From assembly GCA_037179335.1 (NCBI GenBank), contig JAKZHN010000021.1, positions 62,001-126,000 on the forward strand: a stretch of DNA of 64,000 nt, in the 5' to 3' direction. Below, in pieces: positions 23,161 to 34,475 of this stretch. Below the pieces are notes generated by a model. It was not told the origin of the DNA, ran no database searches, and was given only the letters and a program-made list of their open reading frames with translations. Position numbers and translations under genes: made by a program. Source of the stretch: Cyclaneusma minus (taxonomy: Eukaryota > Ascomycota > Leotiomycetes > Marthamycetales > Marthamycetaceae). Each line of letters starts with the position of its first letter. Position 1 is the stretch's first letter.

Positions 23161-25409
23161 ATGCTGCAGTTCCTGAGCCATGTGCTCCTCTTATCCGCCG
23201 TTATATCGCGCGTCGCCGCCGACGAACAGGTTCCGCTGGGCAAACACGCTGCTCAAAAGCCAAATATCGTCGTAATTTTGACGGATGATCAAGATCTCCA
23301 TATGCAATCGCTGGATTACATGCCGTTGCTGAAGAAATACGTCGCTGATTATGGGACTACTTTTACTCGCCATTATTGCTCCACGGCTTTGTGCTGTCCG
23401 TCAAGGGTCACGCTGTGGACGGGGAGATATAACCATAACACAAACGTCACGTGAGGCAGTTTCCAGATCAGGGTACACAAGTAATGTGCTAACCAAGTGT
23501 TAAAGTGATGTGACACCTCCGTATGGAGGATATCCAAAATTCGTTGCCGAAGGCCTCAACGATGCCTGGCTCCCGGTTTGGTTGCAGAATGAGGGATATA
23601 GCACCTTCTACACGGGCAAGGTTCGTTTCATTTTCCTATTAATTTCTTTCTCTCTCAACCCCAAGCTGAACTTCTCTCGTAGCTCTTCAACTCCCATACA
23701 GTCGCCAATTATGACTCCCCCTATCCCGCCGGCTGGACCTCTTCCGATTTCCTCCTCGACCCCTTCACCTACGAATACCTCAACGCCACCTTCCAAAAAG
23801 ACAAAGAAAAGCCCGTCTCTTGGGAAGGTTCCTACTCGTATGTTCATGTTCTCTGATGAATTCTATTCCCTGCCCCATGTAGAAAATGAAAGTTGGAACT
23901 TGGGTATGAAGACATGCCTGACCCTGTGACGAATTTAGTACCGATGTCCTAGCTCATAAGGGCTACCTCCTCCTCGAGCAAGCCGTCGAACTGAACAAGC
24001 CGTTCTTCCTAACCCTAGCTCCCATAGGCCCCCATTCCAATGTCGCCCACGACGCATCGCGAAACGCCCAAGGATTTCCCGAAATGACTGCACCTGTTTC
24101 TGCAGAACGTCATAAGCATCTCTTCCCCGACGCCAAAGTCCCACGCACCGAAAACTTCAATCCAGACACTGCCGGCGGCGCAGCATGGATTAAGCATCTA
24201 GGTCCCCTGAACGAAAGCCATATCGAATACAACGACCATTTCTACCGCAAGCGCCTCCAAGCCCTCCAAGCCGTCGACGAGCTAGTCGCCGGCGTCGTCG
24301 AGCGTCTACAAACCTATGGTATTTTGGACAACACGTATGTAATCTACACAACAGACAACGGCTTTCACATCGGCCAGCATCGGCTGCCTCCTGGCAAAGA
24401 ATGTGCATTCGAAGAAGATGTGAACATCCCGTTTATTGTGCGAGGTCCAAATGTGCCCGTGGGTCATACGGTAAGCTGTGCTCCCAATCTGTGATAGAGG
24501 AAACATTGAATTCAAAAAGCTAATGAAAGTTTGCCAGACAAATGTAGTCACAGCACACGTTGATTTTGCTGCGACGATTATGGATCTGGCGGGAAATAAG
24601 TCCAGTATGGATTTTGACGGAAAGCCGATTCCGTTGACTGCGAAGGAGATTGAGAAGGAAAGCGAAAATCGTCTGGAGCATGTGAATGTGGAGTTTTGGG
24701 GCATGGCGCTTGCAGAGGGCACGGGAGGATTCTCGTTGGATGAGGGCAAAAATGGTATGCTCATTGACAATGTTCTCTTCACTGCCTTATCCGCTGAGAA
24801 AATGATGTTGGGAATGTGGACATGCTCTGACCCTGTGACAATTTAGTGTACTTTGGCCTCAACAACACATACAAGGCCATCCGCGTCATCGGCCAGGGTA
24901 CGTTTCATCTCAAAAGTATTCGAGTCTTATCTCCATTTACTAATAATTTTAGACTATGACTTAATGTACTCAGTCTGGTGCACCAACGAGCACGAGGTAA
25001 TTCTCCCCCTAATCACCGAGATCACCCAGACTCTAACTCCTCATAGCTCTACGACATGACAACCGACCCCTACCAAATCCGCAACATCTACCCATTCGAC
25101 ACCTCCACTCAAACCACGCTCTTGGACCGCCCAATCCAAAACGTAATCCAGCGCCTAGACGCCCTCCTCATGATCACCAAATCCTGCAAAGGCAAATCTT
25201 GCACCGCGCCTTGGGACTCTATCCATCCGCAGGGGAGTGTGAAGAGTTTGGCGGATGCACTGAAGCCCGAGTATAACGCGTTTTATGCTTATGTGGGTGA
25301 AAATGTGGGGTTCGATAGGTGTGAACTTGGGCATCTTTTGGACGCTGAGGGACCGCAGAGGGTGCCGGTGTTTGATGAGAGGGTGTGGGGTGGCGGTGGT
25401 GAGCTATGA
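23161..25409 (+). CDS. Secreted sulfatase (arylsulfatase-like)
   Basis: Eight exons (23161-23450, 23506-23620, 23683-23837, 23939-24470, 24538-24754, 24847-24897, 24953-24996, 25047-25409) give 588 residues. A signal peptide covers about residues 1-20. PNIVVILTDDQD (about 34-45) supplies the two metal-binding Asp residues. CCPSRVTLWTGR (78-89) is the sulfatase signature CxPxR, whose Cys78 would be converted to formylglycine. Later marks are TTDNGFHIGQHRLPPGKECAFEEDVNIPFIVRGP (written here only as landmarks TTDNGFHIGQH and EDVNIPFIVRGP) and ELYDMTTDPYQIRNIY near the end. It would release sulfate from sulfated aromatic or carbohydrate substrates outside the cell or in the wall. Introns 3 and 5 (23838-23938 and 24755-24846) are related in sequence to each other, described under findings. 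Confidence 0.9.
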
Positions 25410-26177
25410 GGAGAAGGGAGGGAGATAGAGTTGCGGCCGGAAGTTGAAGATTTGGTATACCAGTAAGGTATAGTAAGAGTCTATGGACAGCTAGTAGGTA
25501 GGACTAGGAGAAAAAGCCTGAATTGACTGAACTCTCTAAGATAGTTACAGGGGCTGGTTACTTACACAAGTACCCATCCAGCGCTTCTTCTTCGATACTG
25601 GCTGCTTGGGTTTTGCCGTTGACGCTGGCTTTACTGGCCGTGGTTTACTGCTGGCCTTCTTCGATGTTTTGGGGTCGGTTGAGGTTTTGCCTGATGCCTT
25701 CTGGATCTGCGTGCTCTGCCCAACCATTACAGTTGCGTCGAGGGAGCTGGAGTCAGAGCTTGAAGCACTCCTGATATATTCATTGGCGCCGTCCGACTTC
25801 GAAGAGCTATCATTGGAAGAGCTGGCGGAAGGAGGTCGTTTCGTGCTGCCCTTTTTCTGCCCGACATCTTTCTGCTTCTGTGTGGCATTCTACTTCTCCT
25901 TCTGCTTCTTTTGCCTAGCTCCATTTCGTGCTTCGAAAGCACAAAGTGTGCTCCGCTTTAGAGAGTGAAGTGGCAAGGAGGGGTCATGGCGTGGACGTTC
26001 TTCGTGGAGTTCGCAATAACGTTGACTGAGCCTGCAACATTATTAGGAAAAGTCAGTTTCTTCGTTAAGGTGACTTTGTGAGGTGCTGCTAATATGAGTA
26101 AAACGGTGGGAAAGAGAATACAATTTGGTGTTGACGGGGAAGATATCGATGAAGCATACCTGTGCAGCTGGAGAGCG

Positions 26178-26345
26178 CGTTGTTGCTTCAAACGCAGATG
26201 GGAACTTTGAGTCGAGATTTGGGAGAGCTCGAGGAGGTGCGTTACTGCTTCAAATGTAGATGGGAACTCTGAGTCGAGATTTGAGAGAGCTCGAAGAGGT
26301 GCAATGTTATTTCAAACACAGATGGGAACTTTGGGTTGGGATTTG
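26178..26345. repeat. Minisatellite, unit about 61 bp, three copies
   Basis: The marker GATGGGAACT recurs at 26198, 26259 and 26321. Each copy carries CTTCAAAxxxAGATGGGAACT and GAGATTTGxGAG, with some divergence. Confidence 0.75.
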
Positions 26346-26360
26346 GGAGGGTCCAGAATG

Positions 26361-26660
26361 TGACCCCGCGTATTGACTCACCTCATCCCCCTCGTGATGG
26401 TTAAGATACTGACCCCGCGTATCGATTTACCTCGTTCCCGCTTATGATGGTCAAGATTATGACCCCGCGTATGGGTTCACCTCATCCCCCCTGTCGATGG
26501 CCAACGTCGTGACCCCGCGTATTAATTCACCTCATCCCCCTCTTGATAACGAAGATCGTGATCCCGCGTATTGATTCACCTCGTTCCTTTGTGTAATGGT
26601 CAAAATTCGTACCCCGCGTATGGGTTCACCTCATTCCCCCTGTCGATGGCCAAGATCGTG
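26361..26660. repeat. Minisatellite, unit about 50 bp, six copies
   Basis: The marker GACCCCGCGTAT (with small changes) starts units at about 26362, 26411, 26461, 26511, 26560 and 26610. Each unit continues TTCACCTCxTxCCCC and ATGGxCAAGAT. Right after the array the sequence AGCTCGAAGAGGTGCAA repeats part of the neighbouring 61-bp unit. Confidence 0.8.
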
Positions 26661-27148
26661 ACAGCTCGAAGAGGTGCAAACCACTGTTTGCTTATTCTAC
26701 ACTTGCGAAGCGGGACGGGCTGCAGCCTGCACCAGAATCACACGGGCGACCAGTGGAGCATTCGCGTCGTGCCGCCCTTCAATCCTCTACTCCTCTGACC
26801 AGCTTCTATTGGCCACACGGTAGCCCTCCTCCAAACGGTTATGAGCCCCCCGCGTGGAATCTGCCACTTTCTCATTAATCTCTTCATAATCCTCCGATCC
26901 ATCGATCTCGGCAGGTCGCAGCCATCTGAGCTGCAGTCTGAGGTTGACCCCGCACTGCGCCGCGCTAGCACCTCGCTGCCGCCAGCGCCGACGTCAACAA
27001 ATCCACGTTGAGCGGGGTCACTTCTCCACCACTCAACATCATCAAGCCCTGCAACCACCTCGTTGCAGCGCTCCTTCAGACGCACAACGGCGCGCTCTGT
27101 CCCCTCCAGCAAACATAGCTTCAACCTCAACTTCTGCCAAACGTCACC

Positions 27149-28304
27149 ATGGCAGAGTCAGGGTACGATCAGCTTATGGCATCGTTCTCGCGCCTATACA
27201 ACGATGCACTTGCTCTTTGCAACGACGATGACGACAACGACGATCAAACGGCGGCAAGACTCGCTGCCGAAGAATTGCTCGGAGGTGGGTATCCATACCG
27301 AACTATTTCGGCCTCGTATTAATTCATAAGACAGGTCATTTACTGCCGCCATATCATAAAATCAAAACTTTGATTCTATGGTGCTCGACACTCGACTCTA
27401 TCGAGGATTGGGAAGATATTGAACTTGCCTTGATCGAGGCAGAACGCCTGATGGAGGAAGGACGGCAGGGTCGCGCCCAGCACAACTACACCTACAATGC
27501 GTCGGAAATGAGGGATCTTGAGGGGATGCGCGAAAATCTTGAGCACTTGAAAAGACTGCAAAAGAGCGCACTGGGACCTGACGACGAAGACGACGACGTC
27601 GAGAAAGATGCGGATACTGAGCTGGATGACGCACGGGATGCCCCAGAGGTAGTGTTGCAGATTTTCAGAAAATAACGATGTGTTACCGAAATCGGTAATT
27701 TACCGAAAAAATTATTGACACATTGAAAAAATCGTCACGTGAATGCACAGACCCCCGCTTGTTCCGTGCCCCTAAGCGAGAAATTAGTAAGCCATAAATC
27801 CCTAGACCCTATATAGGCCCCTGCTCAAATATACTATTATATTTGGCTAGCCTGTTTTGCTGTTATTGAAAAAGTCGGTTTATTACCGATTCGGTAACAA
27901 AACAAAGCATTATTACCGAAAATATATTTCTGCAACACTACCCAGAGGAGGATTCCATATCAAAAAACGACGACATCGAGAAGCGTGCGGATGCCGCCGC
28001 CGCCAAGCCCCCCACAACTTCCCCGTCCGTGCACAGCGACCACGATACATGTATCAGTGCTGGCTTAGCTGCTGTGGAACTCAATGACACCTCCCCACCA
28101 AACATCATCATCGACTCTAGCATGGCCGACGGCGATACATTGGCAACGGCAGCTCGTGAACGACCGGCGGAGAAAGAAGAGGGAAATGGTCCGATTGGCA
28201 AAACAACCGGCGGCAGATCTTTGAGAGTCAGTCGAAGTAAACCAGACACTCTGGCTGCCTATAGGGCCGGCAAAATGGGTGCATTGTCCAAAAAGAAAAG
28301 GTAG
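27149..28304 (+). CDS. Acidic 'LLxDxxLP'-repeat protein (paralogue 2 of 3), interrupted by a MITE
   Basis: Exon 1 is 27149-27284 and exon 2 starts at 27335; this 50-nt intron shares position and phase 1 with paralogue 1. The helical repeat follows (AAEELLGGHLLPPYHKIKTLILW, then EDWEDIELALIEAERLM). The frame then meets a hAT-type MITE after APE at 27648. Read straight through, it stops within the element after about 9 more codons. If 27649-27947 is spliced out (GT...AG, 299 nt), the frame continues with EDSISKNDDIEKRAD and runs to the stop at 28302-28304, giving 268 residues with a basic C-terminus ending ALSKKKR. The acidic stretch contains a duplicated D(D/N)DxEKxAD module. Function unknown; the basic tail could be a nuclear signal. 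Whether the gene is functional depends on splicing of the MITE. Confidence 0.6.
27650..27940. mobile_element. hAT-type MITE, 291 bp, within a coding exon
   Basis: The ends are inverted: TAGTGTTGCAGA at the left and TCTGCAACACTA at the right. The 8-bp target CCCAGAGG is duplicated exactly on both sides (27642-27649 and 27941-27948). TAGTG-type ends and 8-bp duplications are hallmarks of the hAT superfamily. Several TTACCGA/TCGGTAA motifs lie just inside each end, as in hAT subterminal repeats. No coding frame is present, so it is non-autonomous. Confidence 0.92.
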
Positions 28305-28785
28305 TAGAGCCGTCCCCGCATGTTCAAAGGTCATAGCTAATTGAAAGCAGCCGCGCTGATACTATCCGCACAGTGTTCAACAGTAGTGCAGGTTGAGCCA
28401 TACAGGACTTGAGAAAGGCTCCAGCCTGTCGCAAGAATCGAGCGAGGAGATGAATTCAGTCATGGCAGACTGATGAAGACGGTTGATGATTGATAGAGCC
28501 CTACCTGTCGGGACCCAGAAAACAGTTCGATACCACTAACTTCTCCCTTCACAAATGAATTGAGACTCCTTGATCAGATACCTAGATGTAATGAGTGCGG
28601 CTCGGAAAGAAGATGGTCAATTGCCGGTTTGGCGACTTACCGCCGCTGAACTATGAACACAGTCCACCTTTCCGAGTTTGCCTAAACATCTCCCAAATCT
28701 GTATATACGATTACGCCCACGGCCCGCTCCCTGAATCCAAAGCGGTGTAGTTGATCAACTTCCCTCTCATTATAACCATTCTCCT
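28305..28785. other. Convergent intergenic region
   Basis: 481 bases between the 3' ends of paralogue 2 and the Dal5-like permease. Nothing is recognised. Confidence 0.4.
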
Positions 28786-30959
28786 TCACAAAACGTACCT
28801 AAACCCCTTATTGTCAATCTCTGTCATATCCATCATCCCCGCTTCTACAGCCGCTCTATCCTCCTCCCCAAGCTGCACCTCCCCCACCCTCGCCGCAGCA
28901 ACCGCATCCAGCGCCTCCTGCTCCCTATTCCTCTTCTTGTTCACCATCCACATATACACATACAGCACCGCCACCGCCGCAAACTTCACCGTATACCCTA
29001 CCAACATCGCAATATACGCTCCCGTATAATCACTCCCACTGCTCGGGAAAGTCTGGGGTCCTGGATAGCTAATTAGCACAGCTGATCGCCCTCGGCCCCG
29101 CTCACGTTTATTCAGACGTCGTCAACACCGATGGACTCCAATCTGCCCCTTTGCAGCTTTGGCCGTGAAGCACAGCAGGAAGGATTTGGAGGCATTTGTC
29201 CGCTAAGGGGCAGATCGGAGCCCAAGCTGAGTGCGGGCAACAGATTTTTAAAAATTTGAAAAAAAGATTTAATAGTAAAACTTGTTTTTTTCTCACCAAT
29301 AATATTGCCCACGCAATAGCCCACAAACAGCAGTCCAGCAGTAAGCTGTTTTTTCGTATACCCAGCCACGTTGCTCGAAATCATTGTGAGGGACATGCTG
29401 AAGCCCAGGCCTTGGAAATAGCATAGCCACAAAGCTACCAAGCGTCCCCATTTGTTGGATTCGGGGAGTCCGACTAGCATCGCGGAACCGAGAATGCATA
29501 TTGCGTTTGCAACGAGCATCACAGCACACCGACTCACGCGCGGCCAGTAACTGCAAATAAACCCACCGCCCAACAAGCTCGCAAACTGAATCGCACCAGC
29601 CGGGATCTGCATATACTGCGTCTGCAGCGTATCATATCCAAAAGTCTTGAGAATCAAGCTCGTAAAACTCGTAATTGCCGAGTTTGGAATCTGCGCGCCG
29701 ACGGCCATGATGAATAGGATATATGTTTTTGGGTCGGTGAAGGTTTGTATGACTTGGTGTTTTTTGAAATGGCGGTTTTTGACTCCTTGGCGGTTGCGAG
29801 AGACGCGGGCGACGGCGACGTATCGTTCGCGGGGGGTGAGGAATTTGGCGGTCGAAGGGAGGTCAGGGAGGACGAAGAGAGAGACGAGGCCCCAGACGGT
29901 GGAGATGCTGCCGAATATTAAGAATACGTACATCCATTGGGCTAGAGCGCCGGTGGTGATGTGTCCGACTGCCTGAGATGGATGTTAGTCTTAGTCTGAG
30001 ATAGTAACTGCTGTAGGATGGAAGTTTGGCAGTCTGGCAGGGCTTCTGAGGTTCCCTGGGCACTTACATAACCTATTAATCCGCCGAACATGGTTGCTAT
30101 GCCGTTGGTACAGTACCAGGCTTCGAGACGGAGGGGCTGCTCAGGGGTTGTGTACCACATGGACCTTCATTGCTGTTAGCATGGATACAGCAGACCATGG
30201 TTGACGATGGACGGACATGATGAGAACAAAGCCAGGCGAAATGGCAGATTCGAGCAGTCCGAGGAAGAACCTATTAGTGGCGATTCCAGCGAAGGAAGTG
30301 CAGGCAGGTGTGGTTAATAAAATCATGCCCCAGGCGATAGTCGTGTAAGATATGACTCTGCCCAGGGGCAATTTTTGGAGCAGGTAGCCAGCGGCTTTAA
30401 AGATATTAGCTATAATCCCGTAGTTATAGCACACATGTATTTCAGCGTTTCCACATACGTATTTGGGCAATGAGGTAGCCGAAATAGAATATCGAGCCTG
30501 TAAAACGCGTTAGTTAGCCTCGTTGATACTTGAAGTCTCCAGATAGTATATGTGAGGGGGGTTTTGGGTAGGGGAGGCCGCGAAAACGTACTTAGCCACG
30601 AATAATCGTCTCCAACCAAATGTGTATCTTCTTTTAATCCATATACACTCGCGAAATTGATTGAGTTCTGGCAAGCTTGGTTAAAATGATATTCCTTCCT
30701 GTGACGGGTGGAGCTCAATTACCTTGTCCAGATATTGAAGCAGATATGTCACAAACAGAACCGTCTCGATTCGTAGATCAATTTTACGAAGGACCCTTTT
30801 CGATTCTTCGGGGAGGATTTCTTCGCCTTCGAACTGCTTAAAAAGCTCATAGTTGTCGTCTAGATCGGCATTTGATGCTTCTCGAGAAATCTCATCGTTC
30901 GCAGAAGTTGAGGCGGCTGGGGACGAATGAATTGCCCCCTTGGCTTCGATATCCGCCAT
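28786..30959 (-). CDS. MFS permease, Dal5/allantoate (anion:cation symporter) type
   Basis: Seven exons (30959-30723, 30667-30592, 30497-30459, 30394-30217, 30164-30068, 29972-29297, 29060-28786) give 525 residues. Family marks are LRKIDLRIETVLFVTYLLQYLDK, cut here as KIDLRIETVLFVTYLLQYLD, then NSINFASVYGLKEDTHLVG, YFGYLIAQIPAGYLLQKLPLGR, RFFLGLLESAISPGF and MWYTTPEQPLRLEAWY, and late on SNVAGYTKKQLTAG and FVGYCVGNIIGPQTF. This is the Dal5/Tna1 family, which imports organic anions such as allantoate, nicotinate, biotin or related vitamins across the plasma membrane. The exact substrate cannot be told. The last intron (29061-29296) splits the conserved GNII-G-PQTF block and is largely made of a dispersed repeat that also occurs at 44 kb. 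Confidence 0.88.
29057..29242 (-). repeat. Introner-like repeat, copy 1 (inside permease intron)
   Basis: About 182 bases match 44024-44204 at roughly 95% identity, with about ten substitutions and one 5-base gap. It fills most of the 236-nt last intron of the Dal5-like permease and supplies its CTAAT branch region and terminal CAG. The 54 bases next to the 5' splice site are unique and AT-rich. Arms at 29133-29150 and 29206-29223 can pair over 16 of 18 positions, giving a strong hairpin. Confidence 0.85.
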
Positions 30960-32756
30960 CTTGAGGTAAGAATGTGCGACAAGTCTTGCACAAGCAGCAA
31001 AGCAGTACAAGTAAGAGAGAATGGGCAAATGAAGACTCGACAGCAAGACTTCAGGACGGCAGACCAGACAGGCGCAAAGATCACCGCTGCTCAGGGAGGG
31101 AGAGAGGAAAGAACTTGTCGTCAATCAAGTCACCGCAAAACTCTGCAGAACAGACTGAAGAATGGTAAGAAACAGCCCTGGGCTTCCACTTATCTTTGTA
31201 AGGAAAACTGGACAGACCGTGCAGACTGACATCGACGAGGCCAAGGGCCCTTTGCTCGACATGGACTCTCCACACATAAAAGCCATCAACCTCAGCTGGG
31301 ATTAATATTTTCAGCATGGCCGCGCGAGCCCAGTTTTTTACCCACTCGATTGCCAAAGCGATCTGCCACGCTATGGTTCGTAGAAGCCGATTCGTCCCCG
31401 AGGCGTATATTTCTGGAGTCCTACTCGTCTGTTGTTGGATATCGGTTCGGGTCAGTGCTGAATTAGGCGATCACCACGGATGGCATCATCAAGATCGCAT
31501 TTGACGCCAGAGCGGAGTTCTCGGGGTGGGATTCCGAGAATCGCATAAAATATGGATGATAAATATGAAATGCATAAAACCATGTGGAATTGTTTTTGGA
31601 ATTCTTGAAGCGATATACAGTCTCATCGAGAACGATGGAGCTTCCATGTCGGTCTGGATGGGCGGCTGGGCCATGGGCAGTTCAAGGACGCCGCAAAATC
31701 TCCCAGCAAACAGTCCTGTCAGCCAGTGCGCGATTGACTCGGGGCTCAGACTACTCGTCGTAAGCATGCTCCAACAGGTTTGACTGTTTGGGTAACGGGA
31801 AAAAAGCAGAGACGTAGAAGCAATTTGAATAATAGCAAAGACTTACGATAGTGGACTGTTATTCCAGTGCCGCAGGGGAAAAAGCGAAAGTCACGATAAT
31901 TGGCGAATCATGTGACTATGAAATCAAGCTTAGATAATAAGTCTTGGCAGCGCCCAAGCTCGGACCCGCTGCCAAACGTCACACTACTTGGGCTCCCCCA
32001 GCCGGACCTTTCATCCATCGTTCACGAAGAAATCAGCATTCATTATTGAATTGAGACCGTCACTTACCTTGGCACGCGACCTGATGAGGAGCGAAATTTC
32101 GAGTCGTGCTGCCCCCTCAATGGCCTCGAGATGAGACTATCTGGAGGCCCGACAGACGACGACCTAGAGGATGAGTGTACGACAGAGGACCCGTCAGTGA
32201 GTCGTAGCAGCATCTCAGCCCTCCAACATTGGACTGTTCGAGATCCAAGACGGCTACATGTATGTGTGATCTCAATCGATCAATCAAACCACCATCATTC
32301 GTCATATACGGTCGCATTTCCAGGGGCCGGAGCTGCTTCCGCCAATCACAGCCCAGCGGTTGTCAAGCAGGAAGGCGATGGGAGTGTTTTGTGCTACATG
32401 TCTCTGTTTTCCCCATGTCTCCCCCATGATGATATCATGGCATTTCTGTCATTATGTGCGTTCCAAGCGCTGTCGTAAATAGGGTCAACAAAGCACCAGC
32501 TCCTCAAAGCTCACTTCACTTCTTCTCTCTTCTCCACGTCCTCCAATCCCTCTCGAGCAACAGACTGCTTCCCGTCTGCGACCAACTATTCCCAAGCACC
32601 TCCTCTTCAAGCAGCCAGACTCGATAAGCTCCAGCACTTGGCAACTGGCAGAACTGTCTTCCTCGAACACAGCCAGTTCAGTGGTCTTGACTCTTCGGTC
32701 ACTGTAAACGATTCCTCTCCAAGCCCAGCAGATCAACACCCCGAAGCTCAAGCAAC
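30960..32756. other. Intergenic, no gene recognised
   Basis: About 1.8 kb between the divergent permease and DUF2231 genes. Open frames are short and unrecognised, and I see no repeat or RNA gene. Confidence 0.45.
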
Positions 32757-33449
32757 ATGCCTTCTGCACTCGACGCTCAGTCTGCCAAGGACACCATGGT
32801 CCAAGACGCCAAGAAGGCTGCCCCCGCCGTTGAGGGCGCGTAAGTCTCTCCCACATCATCCTCTCCCGCAAATTGCAATTCCAGACCCCCAAGCTAACGT
32901 ACCTCAAACAGCCACCCCCTCCACCCAGCAACCGTCCATCTCCCCATCGCCTTCCTCCTCACCCACTCCGTTCTTGAGCCCCTCGCCTACATCGGCCGCA
33001 CCTCTCCCTCCATCCTCCGCTCCCTCGCCTCCTACTTCACCTCCTCCTCCACAATCGCCCTAACCTCGCACCTCTCCCACCTCTCCCACATCTCCCTCTG
33101 TGCCGGTCTCATCACCTCCCTCCCTGCCCTGTCCTCCGGCATCTGGGAGCTCTACAAGATGACCAACGGCTTCAAGACCCTCACAGTAGCCGAAGTAACC
33201 AAAGAGGAGAACGGCAAATTGCGCACCGCGCTGTGGCATGCGGCTTTGAACGATATGGCCGTTGGAGCTGGTGTGTACAACTGGTGGACCAAGCGAGCAA
33301 TTGAGGGCTATGTTGGTGGCGGACGACAGGCTGTTGCTGCCGCGGCTATTTTCGCTACCTCGGGAATTGCGGCTGGTCTTGGTGGTGAGCTGGTTTATGG
33401 TCTTGGTATGGGTGTTCAGCAGAAGACCACGAAGGAGAAGGGCCTTTAA
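32757..33449 (+). CDS. DUF2231-type membrane protein
   Basis: Two exons, 32757-32839 and 32912-33449, give 206 residues. The join completes AHPLHPATVHLPIAFLL, the HPxTVHxPIAF start of the DUF2231 domain. The protein has about four hydrophobic segments: around PIAFLLTHSVLEPLAY, HISLCAGLITSLPALSSGI, the ALNDMAVGAGVYNW region and AVAAAAIFATSGIAAGLGG. The first 28 residues are polar, with no signal peptide. Family members occur in bacteria and fungi; they are thought to be integral membrane proteins, possibly heme-associated, without an established fungal role. The length and complete domain suggest an intact gene. Confidence 0.8.
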
Positions 33450-34475
33450 CGGGCTTTGGTTGTATGATGTGATGGATACGCTTTGCCGTTTGCGTGCATG
33501 GTGGGGATTTCGGCTATGGCTGAACTCTCGATATGCATGGCAGCGCGTTATGGCATGGAGTTCTGAAATGTGCGGTCCTTCGGTCCACTGTCTTTGTACA
33601 GTGGGGAGTGCGGCGCACGAGTCTCATTCTCCTGGTGCTGGACCTTGTTTCGGCCGGAAGCAGGAGCTTTAGGGGGTCCTCAATGAAACTTTGCAAGAAC
33701 CATCATTTTTTGCACATGAATGTGAAGTGAAGAGCTCGAGTAATTCTTTGCGTATACACTTCTCTGCGCTAGCGGCTCAGGAATCCCCGCGTCGATGATA
33801 CCAACCATGGATCTGTATGTGCACCCTACTTAGTCCGAAACAGAGATCAAGAATAGGGATAGGGGAAACAATGAGTCGAGATCTGGTTGTCAACGTGAGG
33901 CTCTGAATTTCGATTGACGGGTTGGTCTGTAAATGTACCCGGCAGTCTAAAAAGCAGTACTGGAATTCCGAAGCCCAAGGGCAATTAGGGATTGGTGCGT
34001 AAAGCATAGCTCTAATAACAATTGTGGCCAATTTGCCTGGTATGGTTTTTATTGCCACCAGAAATACAGTTGTAATTTTTTCTTTTCTTCTTTCGCATTT
34101 TTTCGGCATTTTTTGAGGTATAGACAGGGCCTGCGAGAGGTGAATGTTTGTATAATTACCTATGTGAGAAGAGGAGTATATTGAGAAAGTGGCGAACATT
34201 CTCCCCCTTCCTTGCTTGTTCCATAACCTGAAACTCTCAGGAATCTCAATTGAGATAAACACAAACATGAATCCTGTAGGCATACAAAGATTTACTCTTT
34301 TGAAGGTGATTTTGATTGAATTTTCAAGTTGCGTTTAAACTCGTAAAGGTATGCCAAAGCCTGATTAACTCGCCGTGTTCACGTTCAACTCACAGGTCCA
34401 AAACGTGCCTCTGTTTCCTAATCCTCTCGTCGCCCCCACATTTGAATTCCGTGTCTAGGGGAAATAACGTCGTCT
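33450..34475. other. Intergenic, no gene recognised
   Basis: About 1 kb between convergent genes. A 168-codon minus-strand frame at 33777-34283 lacks motifs and has composition unlike the genes nearby. Nothing else is seen. Confidence 0.4.

Larger units (their letters stand above)
25410..27148. other. Intergenic with minisatellites
   Basis: A Ser/Lys-rich minus-strand frame (about 25545-25890) has an internal stop and no recognised domain, so I do not call it. The tandem arrays at 26178-26345 and 26361-26660 are listed separately. The final 150 bases lead into the paralogue-2 gene. Confidence 0.45.

Noticed and set aside
25545..25890. Ser/Lys-rich minus-strand frame
   Set aside because: Low complexity with an in-frame stop and no clear start or splice site.
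33777..34283. 168-codon minus-strand frame
   Set aside because: No domain, signal or membrane pattern, and lies in AT-rich intergenic sequence.
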